A stretch of DNA of 21,696 nt from Pelargonium nanum (taxonomy: Eukaryota > Streptophyta > Magnoliopsida > Geraniales > Geraniaceae): assembly GCA_036897485.1 (NCBI GenBank), contig JAYMTF010001716.1, positions 1 to 21,696 of the forward strand, in the 5' to 3' direction. Both the position numbers and the translations under genes were made by a program. This document shows, piece after piece, positions 10,046 to 19,596 of the stretch. Numbering within the stretch: the first letter of the stretch is position 1; the number at the start of each line of letters is the position of its first letter. The notes beneath the pieces are model-generated. The model was not told the DNA's origin, did not search any database, and saw only the letters and a list, made by a program, of their open reading frames with translations.

Positions 10046-10310
10046 GCATATGGGCACAATTCACAAACAGATACATATTGATGAGAAAAGAGGGCCAATT
10101 GACTATTGAACAGTATTTGAAGTGGTGAAAGAAACGGAACTGAATTTTGAAAATATTTGAAAAGAAACGGTAAAATTTTAAATCATCAAATAACACAATT
10201 CAAGTGGATGAAATGCATGTAGTGTAATTAATACTTGTTAGCTTTTGTGTATACGTTATGTTTGAGCAAATTGACTTTCGAAACAAAACAGAAAAAAGCA
10301 ACAAAAGAAA
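10046..10310 (-). other. Conserved non-coding block in first large intron of copy 1
   Basis: This stretch aligns by eye with 18205-18470 in the corresponding intron of copy 2. Shared pieces include AGAGGG(C/T)CAATTG, a GAAAGAAAC..TTTGAAAATA block, TGTAATtAATAC, a TATACGTTAT block and ATTGACTTTC. Order and spacing agree. Intron sequence surviving next to heavily diverged flanks suggests either recent duplication or regulatory constraint. Confidence 0.5.
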
Positions 10311-11351
10311 ACCAGTTAGACAGAGAAGAGGAAGTAAATGGGAGTTACCATTCAAATATTTAACATTTTAACTATTTTTATTATTATTATTTAGTTGCCT
10401 CCCAACTTTGATAATCCGTCCAAAAAATAGTGTCTACTTTGAAAATGAAAAAAACAATATAAATAAGTTCTTATATTAAGTATGACACAAAATAAATAGA
10501 TCCAAAACCAGCGTTAAGACGATATGTGTTAACTAATGATGTAACATCACCTCATTGACATGTATTTAAATCCAAGTAACATATTCCTTTTCTCATTGAG
10601 CATCCACTGTTCATTTAAAAAATTGTTCTAAATAAGTTTTATTTTTGTTTAAATAATAATTTATTTTTGAATTATTTAATTTCAACTAGCATATTCTTTT
10701 TCTTTTTTTTTCTTTTTGAAAAATTAGAAAGCCAACACTTATTTAAAATAAAATAAGTGAGATTTTCTTTTGAAAGAAGAAAATAAGTGAGGTAAAATTA
10801 ATTGATATAAATATAATACATTTTCAACCCCACATGTTTTGTACAAATGAATAATATATAAAAATTGGTGTTATTTTAACTTTTGGCAAGTCACACATAT
10901 GCAAAAATCCAAGTATTACGTTTTTGCTTTGTTTTGTCTTCCACGGTGTTCTTAGTCCATGGTATTAAAATGATATCTCTAAATGCATAATCGGATTTTT
11001 TTTCCACTGAAGTTAGTTAAAGCTCGTTTTATTGAAACTAGTTTAAAACTCTTATTGATTTTGTTAAATTGAAATTAATTGTTTGATGCTAAACAAGCAA
11101 TAAAAATTATATCATCTCACCTAGTTTTATAGATCAAGTACATCTTTTATGACTGATATGGATGCATTCTTATTATATCATATACTCATAAAACCACTTG
11201 GTTAAGTTTAAAAATATAATATTGATTAAAAAAATTTAATCCTTAAATTTGAAAGAGAGGAAATATTTACGGCGTATAAAGGTAAAAGATCCAATTCGTT
11301 CTCTGATTTTTTGTTTTTTTTTAATCTAATTTGGTCTATAATTTTTTTAAA
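10311..11351. other. Intronic AT-rich DNA of copy 1, nothing defined
   Basis: Part of the roughly 2.4-kb intron between the leader exon at 11997-12031 and the first coding exon. Contains A/T runs and no supported gene or RNA. A short TAACATCACCTCATTGA stretch near 10543 resembles the inner part of the MITE family at 7823-7992 but is too short to call. Confidence 0.45.
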
Positions 11352-11472
11352 CTCAAAATAGTCTCTAAACTTTTAAATATTGAGCCAATTTTGGTCGCTC
11401 AACTTTTCATATAAGCTCTAAAGACAAGTACCATTTTGCGTCAATATTTGAAAGTTCATGAACCATTTTGGA
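11352..11472. repeat. Foldback repeat element, second copy
   Basis: The left arm (11352-11386, CTCAAAATAGTCTCTAAAC then TTTTAAATATTGAG) pairs with the inverted right arm (11439-11472, CGTCAATATTTGAAAGTTC then ATGAACCATTTTGGA). The arms match those of the element at 8281-8400. A non-autonomous foldback or MITE-type element is likely; the superfamily is not determined. Confidence 0.6.
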
Positions 11473-11996
11473 TATAAAAAAAAGGTTCAAATTACAAAGC
11501 AGAGCAAATCAAGTTGAAATTATTACATTTCCACATGTTATATTGGCCTTGACTACCTATATTGGCCAATTGATGGGCAGGAGATACTTTATCTCTGTTT
11601 ACATGCAAAATTTCACCATGAATGTGACATCACAAAAGACATATCTAACCAAAATAGTACATGAACTTTCAAACATATTTCGATAAAAATTTAGATCTGA
11701 CAGCTTTGTTGTTTAAATCTGATCCATTTTTTTTTCAGTTCCCATCTTTCTTAGGACTTAGTGGGATTCAATTTTGAAGCTCTATCTAAACCTCAAATTG
11801 GGGTTTAGTAACAATTTTCTGCAATTGAGATGATTTTTGTCTCTCTCTTTTTTTTTTACTCAATGATAGGGATGCTACACTAATTTAGCTTAAGCACTAT
11901 CTTTTTTCCTTATAATTTTGAGTTCACTGGATAAAGCAATTAACACACTACAATTTCACAAAAATATAACTGAGACAATCGAGTAAGAGTGAGAAC

Positions 11997-12031
11997 CTGG
12001 TTCTTTTGCGACACCTCGGATGGATCCAGTG
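11997..12031 (-). other. Non-coding leader exon 2 of copy 1 (35 nt)
   Basis: On the minus strand TTGCAG precedes the exon and AACCAG|GTTCTC ends it. Copy 2 has an equivalent 31-nt exon at 19054-19084 (TTGCAG ... GACCAG|GTTCTA). The aligned reading frame contains a stop in copy 2 and the lengths differ by 4 nt, so it is best read as 5' UTR. Confidence 0.55.
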
Positions 12032-12240
12032 CTGCAACTATTTAGCCAAAACCACACATTGTGATTAGATGAAGAAAAATGTTCTAAAATAGTAACAAGC
12101 CAAAATAGAAGTAGACACATAATTACAAGTCCCAAATCAATGATATTCTAGTCTCAAAATCTATATATATAAGCAACAATTCTAATTAGACACAACACCC
12201 AATTCTAAGGAATGAAAATAGAGAAGAAAAATAAACATAC

Positions 12241-12440
12241 ATTTTTTGAAGAACACCCAAAAGCAATTTGTGTTGATGAACAAAGAAGAGTGAAAGGAAG
12301 AGATGTGCTTTATAGTTGGGATTGGTATTGGGATTTGGATTGGTGGTGTGGTTTAATCTATACGTGTGAGTGTGTGAGTGTGAGGAATAAGGAGTTACAA
12401 ACTCATATAGAAAATAGTTGTTGTTTTTTTTTGTTGTTGT
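12241..12440 (-). other. Probable 5' UTR exon 1 of copy 1
   Basis: It lies directly downstream of the conserved TATA-like sequence at 12468-12475. It is CA/CT-rich on the minus strand, as plant leaders often are, and a good donor AAAAAAT|GTATGT ends it at 12241. The 5' end is estimated from TATA spacing, not seen directly. Confidence 0.45.
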
Positions 12441-12467
12441 TGGGTTTAGCATAAATGGCTTGTTACT

Positions 12468-12561
12468 ATATTATAAGAGTTAATCATTAATGAGGGGAGC
12501 CAATGTTATTAAGAGGTGAGTTTAATTTGTTTAACCTTTTATGGCTTTTTGAAGTTTGACT
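12468..12561 (-). promoter_or_regulatory. Promoter of copy 1: TATA-like, CCAAT and W-box core
   Basis: TATAATAT on the minus strand occupies 12468-12475. The block around 12481-12505 holds a CCAAT box (12500-12504, plus-strand orientation) in the context GAGCCAATGT. A TTTGACT W-box core lies at 12555-12561. All three recur in the same order upstream of copy 2 (19597-19751), with surrounding sequence also alike. WRKY or NF-Y binding is inferred from the motifs only. Confidence 0.55.
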
Positions 12562-12900
12562 CTATAACCTTCCCATGAACTACATTTGTCTCTCTCTAGT
12601 TAGATGCGGTTTCCAAGAGAAATTGATACCCACGACTATGTTACACTACTAAAGCCCCATATCTTAAAATAGGAAGAAAAGTTGCATATCTCGTTTAGTT
12701 AACGAGCTCTAATTTTTTGTCCAAAAAAAAAAAAGAGCTCTAGGTGACAAGTTTTATGATCATGAACATTTTGGTTGGAGTAATCAACGTTCTGTACTGA
12801 GCGGTGCGATTTTGCGAGAGCTGCATAAGGGGTTTGTAGTGTTGGTGGAGATATATAGAGAAGAGTATGGCGAGGATATTCTGGAAGATGAGGAGGAGGA

Positions 12901-13161
12901 GGTCTTGACTACGAGGTTGCTCCGACAGTTTTGGAGGGTAGATATCTCACGGAGGCACCAATAAATTTTTAGTACATGCAACAAGTTTTGGCGTCAGTAT
13001 GGAGACCGAGGTATGAGGTTGCGATATCAGAGGTGACAGGTTCGGGTCTCATAAGGAGTGGGTGGGATAGATTTCTTTTCGAGTTATTGCATGAGAAGGT
13101 TGCAAAGCAAGTTCTTCCATGATCTTTCACCAACCCTAAATTAATCTATTGTATTGGGCAA
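12901..13161 (+). pseudogene. DUF4283 (zinc-knuckle/LINE ORF1-type) fragment with in-frame stops
   Basis: Reading from 12916, the frame gives VLEGRYLTEAPINF, a stop, MQQVLASVWRPRYEV, WDRFLFELLHEKVAKQVLP, a stop, then SFTNPKLIYCIG. This is the layout of the plant DUF4283 domain (GRFLT...PIN, M...LASVWRP, FLFQF.H..D..RVL..GPWSF). An acidic Glu-rich stretch just upstream (12880-12903) in a shifted frame also fits the N-terminal side of these proteins. Two stops and the frame disruption make it a relic; no reverse transcriptase follows. It interrupts the upstream region of copy 1. Confidence 0.75.
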
Positions 13162-14124
13162 AACCATGATATATCCGTCCTTTAGAAGATTAGAGTGTAA
13201 TTTTTTTTCTTAACTTTTTCATACTTTGAAGTATATATATGTTACTAAATAATATAAGAGTTATAGTTGAACAAATTTGATGAAAACAGAAGAGAAATTG
13301 TAAGTTAGATATTAACAGGAAACGAAAACATCTATAGTTTTGAAAACTCTATCTTACTCCTGCTACTGAATTTGAAAAATATTTAAAAGTTTTGACCCCA
13401 AAATCTTTAAATGGAGACAAAAACAATTACAAGATGGCTTAATCATGAAATCAATCAATCTAGCAACTGATATGAAGAAAAATGTAAGTACAGAAAGTAC
13501 CCAAACATTAAGAACTTAATGAATTCGAGAGTTAAATCAGCAACAAATACTAACCGTACGTAATAGTCAAATAAAATCAATAATTATAGGGAAATAGTGT
13601 AAAAGTTTATAAAAACATATTAACAATACAAAATGTCTAGACAAATATGAATGAGCATACAAATTTGAATGTCAAGATATTTTTATAGTCTTCAAATTTT
13701 CTCACATATATATATTTGTGTAATTATTTGTACAATTAAATTTGTGCACTTAAAGCATACTCCTAATTTATACTTGATAAATCAGTGACAGAGTTTTCAC
13801 CTTAAAAATTAAAAAAGCATCAATCCTCATCATGTCAATAAAATTGACATATGGTATGAGTTTTGACACATATTAATTATCAAATAAGATATATAGTCTT
13901 CAAATATAAACTAAGGTGAAGTTAGGAATAATAAATAATGCTAAAATTAACCTGCACTGCTTTAAAAAAAAAAAAAAAGACCTGCACTGAAGAAATTACC
14001 AAATTCACACATTCCATGAGTTCAAATTTGTTCCATAACAATACCAAAATAAAACATATTAAATTTGTTTCTGATCCCAATACTAATTAGGATCTTTGAT
14101 TTCTGAATATCAAATATAGATTAA
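13162..14124. other. Intergenic and 3' flank of copy 2; nothing recognised
   Basis: AT-rich stretch between the DUF4283 relic and the stop codon of Q-rich copy 2 at 14125. Only short A/T runs and (TA)n segments were noted; no gene, RNA or clear repeat. Confidence 0.5.
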
Positions 14125-17100
14125 TCATAGGAACTCTTCCATGTTGATAAGATGTGCTGGAAACTCAAAAGCTTCACCGGAGGCCGAGGCTGAGGTGGTG
14201 CCGGAGCGGGAGCGGGAGCGGGAGCGAGAGCGAGAGAGGGAGACGGCACCGGAGCTGGAGCTTTCCCCTCCATCATCAATTCTCAGTTTGCCCATGCCAT
14301 TCATAACCTGTTACACAATGAGACAGATTTTTTAGTTGTTAATAATAAGTTGTTAATGTACTTTTATTTCATGTTTCGGGTTTTTAATAAAGTTACCGCT
14401 TGCTTATAATTTTTTATTTATGCATGAACTTAATTTAGTACTTTACCTTATTGTAGGAACCAGCAGCTGGTTTGTGACCTATAGGCAGTGGTTTGGGTGC
14501 AGAGGGAAGCTCACTCTTACCAAGTTCTTGTGCTTTATTAAAATTGGGAAGGATATGATGAAACTCATTAATCCTACCCATTTCTTGTCCCTGTTTACAA
14601 TTAGGAACAAGATGAGATCATATCAAACAAATTTGAATATATATAAGTAATATAACTGTGTGTGAGAGAATATTTGTGTATATATATGGCTTGTTTTAGT
14701 TTGGTAATAAAATTGTTGTCATGGTTTTATACAAGATGTAAAGCAATTCATACTATTAAAAATTTGAGGTCAACGCGTGTCTATAATTCGATTGTTGAAA
14801 GAGCGGACAGTAAGAGACCGTCGCAGTATTATATATAAATTATATTTAAACACGAGTTAGGAGTAAAAATTTAATGAAACATTCGAATATGGTTACTTTA
14901 TTATTTTCAGTTGAACTAAAAGTAACAAAACGATTCCATCAATTGTCTACTTGCAAGTTCGTAGGGTTAAACATACGTTCAAATCAATGCAAGCGTGTTT
15001 TGATAGAACGGCGGACTAAGAGAGACCGTCGCAGTATTAATTGTAAATGATATTTAAACACGTGTTAGAGCTAAAGATTTAACAACATATTCAAGTTTAG
15101 TTATTTTCAATTGAATTACTAATACCAAAACAATTCAATGAAGCCTAACTTCAAATTTTTATTGTTAAAACATTTTGACATCAATATGGGTACAAATTTA
15201 TTGATAATCAGAGGGCAAGATGAAGCCGCGATAGAACTAAAGATTTAACAACATATTCAAAATAAGTTACTTCACTATTTTCAATTGTGTTGAGCGCAAA
15301 TAACAAAACACCTAAATCAAGTCTACTCTCATATAATTATTTTACACTAGTATATGTCAACAATAAGGAAATTCAAATATTATAGAGCGACATGAATAAA
15401 TCAATACAGATTTGATGACATACCTTAGACGTTAAGCTTTGGTATCCTGCATACATGTTTTGTGACGTCTGCACGCAGAAGATAAATCAATGGATTAATT
15501 CTTGGTTAACGGAGAGGTGAACACAACATCAATTTAAAATTAAGAATGTATAAGAATACAAATGCTATCATATATGTAAGTGCATACAAAGAGTTGTGTA
15601 CATACTCTAATGTTTATGTAAATATTTTTGCATACATTTATAAATTTAGATTTCATTAAATTATATTAGCAATGATTTGATATAGTGAGCAAGAATCTAT
15701 AAGCCAAGAATTATTTAAATTATATTAAGCTGCTAATTAAATTGTGACACCTCGTCAGATACTTGGATTGAGCGAACAGGTATAGGGTTTGTGTTTATTA
15801 CCTCATCATAGTAGCCTCCTCCCTGCTGTCCGATCATAAGTTGATTTCTGGCCATTTCTTGTACCTATTTTATCACGAAAAATAGATAAATTAGGCAAAT
15901 CATGACCAAAAATATAATGTTGACTCACTAGTCACTCCTTGTCTTCATTTATTATTTTAGGGTTTGTTCATAGAACTCCATACCTGAGGGTGAGGAGTTC
16001 CTTTTCTATTAATACCCAGCACTGTGTTGTTTGTTGAAGATGACATGCTTCGATTTCTACCCGCCCCTATTTCCTACATTTCATACACATTTTTGCACTA
16101 AAAACAAAACTAAAACAACTTATCTTTAATCACAACTAGCATTTCCTGCAACAACAAAATATATATACCTTTGCTGTGAAAAGGGGTTGCGAGAAAAAAG
16201 TATGGTCCGAAGAGAAGAGAGATTGCGAGAAATAGCTATTGTCCTTAACCGGAAACAGAGGTGTCGAGAAGAAGGTGTTGCTCTCGGTTGTCCCTTTCTG
16301 CTTCGACGCGTCCACATTCACTTTATACTTGATCATTTCCTGAGGAAGCTGTTCGTTGTAGATCGCGCCTTGAACAGATTGCGGATATTTGATTCCCTGC
16401 AATAACTAATATTAATCATCCATCCAATACATTGTCAACAACGAGCGGCTTATTGCATCTACCTGAAGAGATTGGGCATTTACGTTGTAACCCGATCCTT
16501 GACCGGACTGTTGCTGCTGCTGCTGATAACTAGACGCTGCAACGCCTTGCTGCTGCTGCTGATATAGTTTTTGTGCTTGCATCGCTTTCTTCTGTGCCTG
16601 CTGCTGCTGCTGCTGATGATGATATCCAATTCCCTATTTATAATAATTGTTAATCTCCAAATTTACATTTTTATTTTACTTTTTGTGTGTGTGTGTTTTG
16701 AAGTATACTTTTGTGTGTCTTATAATTTACCTGAGTTTGTGGGTTATAGCTAGTTTGAGCAATAGGAAGCTGGTAATTACTGGGTGCTTGATGTTGATGA
16801 TAGCTACCCATCAATCCCTGTAATATATTACTTTTAGCAAAAATAAGTTCTAATTATTTACTTTTTCAAGATTGTTTTAGTTAATTACCTGAAATTGTGA
16901 GTTATAATTAGCCTGAGCTTGAGCTTGAGCCTGAGCCTGAGCTTGAGAGGACGATTGTTGGTAATTGGGCACTTGAGAATAACCCATTCCATTTGGCTAA
17001 TATACATAATCAGCATCGCAACGATTAGATCTTTCGGAGAGAAAATAATTATCAAAACAATGACGTGTAACGTACCCAAGGCTTGGACCCCAGCATGCCT

Positions 17101-17396
17101 GCAGCTTCGTAGTGTGCTGAGGCATTGTTGGGGGCGAGGCCGAGTCCGAATCCGGCTACTTTTTGAGCGTCATCGTCATTTCCGAGCCAGATCGGAGCAT
17201 CGAAGCTTCCGAACATAACTGGCCTCTGGGCGCTACCATCTCCGAAACCGGAAGTCAGATTGTACTGCCGGTTTCGGAGGGCAGCACCCAGGATCTCGTG
17301 ATGTTGTTGCTGCTGCTGCTGCGAAGCTTCGTCTTCGAAATCACAGTAACTCCTCACATCTGTTGTTGGCTGCTGCTGCGCTGGTTTCTTCGACAT
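14125..17396 (-). CDS. Unrecognised Q-rich low-complexity protein, copy 2 (10 coding exons, 479 aa)
   Basis: Paralogue of 5905-9610, same strand. Exons: 17396-17076 (5' splice acceptor of this exon at 17435), 16996-16889, 16817-16731, 16633-16463, 16396-16169, 16073-15984, 15864-15802, 15468-15424, 14590-14447, 14307-14125. All junctions are GT..AG and all coding introns are phase 0. An in-frame TGA 12 nt before the ATG supports the start at 17396. Seen: poly-Gln (26-31), HHEILGAALRNRQYNL, SFDAPIWLGNDDD aligning to copy 1, an Ala-Gln run in exon 2, three Gln tracts in exon 4, three F/Y-F-S-x-x-L-F repeats in exon 5 (about 271, 284 and 296), VQEMARNQLMIGQ matching copy 1, and a C-terminal Arg-Ser run (LSRSRSRSRSRSG) before EFPAHLINMEEFL. 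No transmembrane segment, signal peptide or enzyme motif. The short RS run alone does not make it a splicing factor. Function unknown. Confidence 0.75.
14202..14242. repeat. Hexanucleotide-type microsatellite (GGGAGC)n / (GAGCGA)n in the last exon of copy 2
   Basis: Encodes the Arg-Ser dipeptide run near the C-terminus of copy 2. It occupies the same place in the protein as the (CAGACC)n run of copy 1, with a different unit. Confidence 0.85.
14771..15290. repeat. Decayed GACCGTCG repeats in an intron of copy 2
   Basis: Units with GACCGTCGCAGTATTA at 14817 and 15025, plus a diverged one near 15222, spaced about 200 bp. Each is followed by a TTTAAACACG(T/A)GTTAG stretch and an ATTTTCAGTTGA-like stretch. 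The same family, same orientation, is at 6524-7160 in copy 1, but there it sits in the intron before the VHELARNQ exon. Here it sits two introns later, before the GQEMGR exon. Confidence 0.55.
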
Positions 17397-17762
17397 TTTT
17401 AATGTTGTTCACTGTCTCTGTCCGCAGTTTTTGCTCTGCAAAAACAGCCATTGATGGTTATTTTCTTCGTCAACAACAGAAAAAAGATGTAATGAAACTA
17501 AACCATTCGCTATACTGAACCTGATTATTATAAATTTGAATGTACATTTAGTTTGATTTGTTTTCATGAAATTGTCTAATACCAGAGTATTTGTTTTTAT
17601 TGTTTTTTCCTTTCTTTGAAAGATTGGATGCACCCTCCCATCTCTACAATTTTATTTTATTTTACTAACCATAACGTTCCATTTGACCACTTTGATGTGT
17701 ACACGACTAATTGTGACAATTTGAATATATTTTGGGTCGGATCCAAGTTGGTTTTATTTATA

Positions 17763-17945
17763 TTTCAGATTAAGAAAAGTAATCTGAACCCGATCTGAAA
17801 GGGGTTCGGTTCAGATCGATTTGATTTCTTTTCTCTAATTTTGTATTAAAAAAATAATTTAAATCCGATCTAGAAAAGGTTCGGATTAGATCGAATTGTT
17901 TTCGGATTTCAAATTAAGACGAGTAATATGGGTCTGATCTGAAAG
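17763..17945. repeat. Diverged direct repeat, period about 144 bp
   Basis: TTTCAGATTAAGAAAAGTAA (17763) recurs as TTTCAAATTAAGACGAGTAA (17907), each followed by a GATCTGAAAG end. The inner GGTTCGG..AGATCGA motif is also doubled (about 17804 and 17878). The GGTTCGGTTCAGATCGATTT-type composition is common in dispersed plant repeats. It lies in the large intron of copy 2. Confidence 0.6.
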
Positions 17946-18204
17946 TATTGTGGATTTAATCCCATGAAATTTGAACTTTTGGTATAAAATGAGTAGTTTT
18001 GTATGATCATATTCGATCTAGACAGATTTTATAAGATAATTTTATATGTGAGCGGATTCAAATCCAAATTATCTGCTCTTTTTCTTTTTTGGGTTGGGTA
18101 TTTTATTTGTAATTACGAGAGGACTAAGGATAAGAATCATTGAGTTGTTGTAGCTTCAATTACTACACAGCAAATGACAGATAGAGACACACACATATTG
18201 TGCA

Positions 18205-18470
18205 GTGTGGTAATGTAACGTTGTAATTAATGGGCAATAGAGGGTCAATTGTGTCAAATAAAGTAGAAAGAAACAAAAACTAATTTGTAATTTGAAATTT
18301 GAAAATAAGTATTTTTGGTAAAATATAAAGTAAAAGTATAGATAATAAAACTGAAGAAATGGAGTATCTTGGGATAAGATACATGCAATGTAATGAATAC
18401 AAAAGTTATGTATATACGTTATTGGGTATGCATGCATTGACTTTCAAATGACGCAGAAAACAAACTTTTA
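18205..18470 (-). other. Conserved non-coding block in first large intron of copy 2
   Basis: Counterpart of 10046-10310. Shared pieces in the same order: AATAGAGGGTCAATTG, AGAAAGAAAC with TTTGAAAATAAG, ACATGCAATGTAATGAATAC, TATATACGTTAT and CATTGACTTTCAAA. See the finding on shared non-coding blocks. Confidence 0.5.
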
Positions 18471-19053
18471 AAAAAGTTAAAAAGAATCAAAAGGTGATGG
18501 AAAAAACGTGAATTTTTAAAATAAAAACAAAACAAAACAACAAAAAATAACAATTTTTTCAGATACCCAACTCTAAAACGTTGGTAGGTAAACGAGTTTT
18601 CAGGGTGAGGTGTTTGGTAAAGTGATTTTTTTCTGTTTTTAAAAAGGTACATTTTTATTGAATAAAATCATAAATACAGCAAAATTCACATTATTGGATC
18701 CAAAATCTTTTATTTAAGAAAGAAATTGAAATAATTATTTGGTATATTGTTTTATAAAATGGACTCAAATGTGCATCATATTAATTATAACACATTTGGT
18801 GATAATTGTACTTTTTTCTCTAGAGAAAATATTCTTAGATATGAAGATTTAAAACTAATCTCTCAAAATTGTGTTCCCTGACATATTTTGTTGCATTTTT
18901 TATAATCTATATCATTGATTTGAGCACTAATTAAGTAGAACTGGGCATGAATCCATTGCACAAAACAGTGTCTATATCATTAGGATTTAAAGCATATAAT
19001 AAACAAGTTTAATTCTACATTAAATAATAGGATAATTGAGATAGAAATAGAAC
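18471..19053. other. Intronic AT-rich DNA of copy 2, nothing defined
   Basis: Upstream part of the roughly 1.6-kb intron between the leader exon at 19054-19084 and the first coding exon. No gene, RNA or clear repeat was identified. Confidence 0.45.
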
Positions 19054-19084
19054 CTGGTCTGTGACTACTCTGAAGAAACAAGTC
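19054..19084 (-). other. Non-coding leader exon 2 of copy 2 (31 nt)
   Basis: Flanked on the minus strand by ATTGCAG and GACCAG|GTTCTA. Equivalent to 11997-12031 of copy 1. A further upstream leader exon probably ends at a donor near 19423 (CAAAG|GTTCTT) and begins about 30 nt downstream of the TATA-like sequence at 19597-19604. Confidence 0.55.
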
Positions 19085-19596
19085 CTGCAATATTTAGACA
19101 AACAACGTACAGTGTGGTTAGAAGAAATTTGTGCACCAAAAATTACTAGAAAAATATTTCATTACAAAATCATTATTTTTTCTCTGAAAAAACAAAACAA
19201 AACTCCTCTTATGATATCTAAATTTATGTAAACTATTCAAATATATACCAAATCAAAAACTAGATCCCCAAAAAATGATAACAAACACTCAGTTCTCAAA
19301 ATCTACCACTAAGCAATAGTGGCCTCAATATCATTCTCTTCAATGAAGAGTCTTGTGAACTAGAGACATATACAAATAAGAAAGGAAAAAAGTAGAGGTG
19401 AAAACATAAAATTTTCAAGAACCTTTGTATGATTGATTGATGAAAAAACCAAGAACAAGTTGATTAAGAGAAGGATTGTGAAACTGGAGATAAGAATGAA
19501 AAATGAATTGAGAAAAGGAGGAGCTTTTTACCTCTAGTTGCTTGGAAATGGAAATGGCATATGGTTAATATGATGAATATTGAGTTACAAGTTCAC

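Noticed and set aside
11997..12031. Reading the short leader exon as coding (LDPSEVSQKN in one frame)
   Set aside because: The equivalent frame in copy 2 has a stop and a length difference not divisible by three, and copy 2 has an in-frame TGA before its ATG.
12186..12454. Short open frames on both strands around the start of copy 1
   Set aside because: They cover the predicted 5' UTR and simple-sequence tracts and show no conservation with copy 2.
14141..14335. Plus-strand open frame with alternating Arg-Glu repeats
   Set aside because: It is the antisense reading of the microsatellite in the last exon of copy 2.
5905..17396. Possibility that the Q-rich genes are truncated MADS-box or SR splicing-factor genes
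   Set aside because: In-frame stops precede both start codons and no MADS domain, K-box or RRM can be seen upstream or within; the RS run in copy 2 is short and replaced by SG in copy 1.
18156..18652. Minus-strand open frames of 77 and 93 codons
   Set aside because: Phe/Leu/Tyr-rich translations of AT-rich intron DNA with no domain and no matching frame in the homologous intron of copy 1.
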